Part shown: in pieces, positions 6,873 through 7,084 of the stretch
Layout: each line of letters begins with the position of its first letter
How positions within the stretch are numbered: the stretch's first letter is position 1
Assembly: GCA_937926195.1 (NCBI GenBank)
Contig: CALEXZ010000109.1
Location: forward strand, 1-7,084
Direction: 5' to 3'
DNA length: 7,084 nucleotides
Origin: an uncultured Actinomyces sp.
GTDB taxonomy: Bacteria > Actinomycetota > Actinomycetes > Actinomycetales > Actinomycetaceae
The notes under the pieces: generated by a model
The model's database searches: none
What the model saw: only the letters and a program-made list of their open reading frames with translations
What the model was told of the DNA's origin: nothing
Position numbers and translations under genes: made by a program

Positions 6873-7084
6873 TCAGTCCTCCTGCGCCTTGTCGGTCTGC
6901 TCGGCGGGCTCGCTCAGGCGCAGCAGCTCCTCACCGGCGCTGACAGTCTGTCCGGCGGAGACGTCGATGGACTCGACGACGCCGTCGTGGGGAGCGTGCA
7001 CGTAATTCTCCATCTTCATGGACTCCAGGACGACGAGGAGGTCGCCCTCCTGGACACGGCCTCCGGGCTCGACGCAGATGCGGG
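6873..7084 (-). CDS. Biotin carboxyl carrier protein or domain (3' end only, partial)
   Basis: These are the last 69 residues of a biotinyl (biotin/lipoyl attachment) domain, which carries carboxyl groups on biotin from a biotin carboxylase to the carboxyltransferase encoded next. Reading from 7082 the frame gives the family hallmarks: a VEPGGRVQEGD turn, then VLESMKMEN with the biotin-accepting lysine at codon 7016-7014, then the APHDGVV and V-S-A-G-Q-TV-S-AGEELL strands that close the flattened barrel. A short acidic tail (EPAEQTDKAQED) precedes the TGA at 6875-6873. Serine replaces the commoner alanine before MKM, which is seen elsewhere in this family. The start lies beyond the window, so it cannot be decided whether this is a small stand-alone carrier (accB-like) or the C-terminus of a fused biotin carboxylase-carrier protein. 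It is certainly a biotinyl domain. Placement 3 nt before the carboxyltransferase gene supports a shared complex and transcript. Confidence 0.93.
   Translation of the reverse strand, partial: RICVEPGGRVQEGDLLVVLESMKMENYVHAPHDGVVESIDVSAGQTVSAGEELLRLSEPAEQTDKAQED
6878..6883 (-). promoter_or_regulatory. Shine-Dalgarno site for the carboxyltransferase gene
   Basis: A full AGGAGG on the minus strand lies 8 nt before the GTG start at 6869. It sits inside the last codons of the biotin carrier gene, whose TGA falls between the site and the GTG. This decides the GTG start and suggests that translation of the carboxyltransferase is coupled to that of the carrier. Confidence 0.85.

Overview
The window is a very GC-rich stretch (about 70% by eye) from an actinobacterium. 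The single bacterial type I fatty acid synthase polypeptide, the actinobacterial-style carboxyltransferase and the strong GC preference at third codon positions all point that way. Fas-I next to acyl-CoA carboxylase genes would suit an Actinomycetaceae or related lineage, but the genus is inference. I see no mobile element, CRISPR array, RNA gene or other accessory DNA.

All supported genes lie on the minus strand and read from right to left in transcription order. (1) 7084-6873: the C-terminal 69 residues of a biotin carboxyl carrier domain with its biotinyl-lysine motif; its start is off the window. (2) 6869-5214: a complete 551-residue acyl-CoA carboxylase carboxyltransferase (AccD/PccB type), starting 3 nt after the biotin gene stops, with a strong AGGAGG inside the preceding gene. 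(3) 5185-1: the first ~1,728 residues of a type I fatty acid synthase, in the order acetyltransferase, enoyl reductase, linking region, dehydratase, malonyl/palmitoyl transferase. The window ends before the expected ACP, ketoreductase and ketosynthase domains. The spacings (3 nt and 28 nt) leave no room for a terminator or usual promoter, so this looks like one operon whose promoter lies beyond position 7084.

The genes form one metabolic unit. The biotin carrier and carboxyltransferase, with a biotin carboxylase not visible here, would convert acetyl-CoA to malonyl-CoA. The synthase would then use acetyl-CoA as primer and malonyl-CoA as extender. An isoleucine at the carboxyltransferase specificity position supports acetyl-CoA, rather than propionyl-CoA, as the substrate.

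The most eye-catching raw signal is a stop-free plus-strand frame spanning about 5.3 kb. It is codon-for-codon antisense to the synthase and is best explained by the absence of TTA, CTA and TCA codons in that gene. I found no convincing undescribed system; this is a conserved core-metabolism locus.
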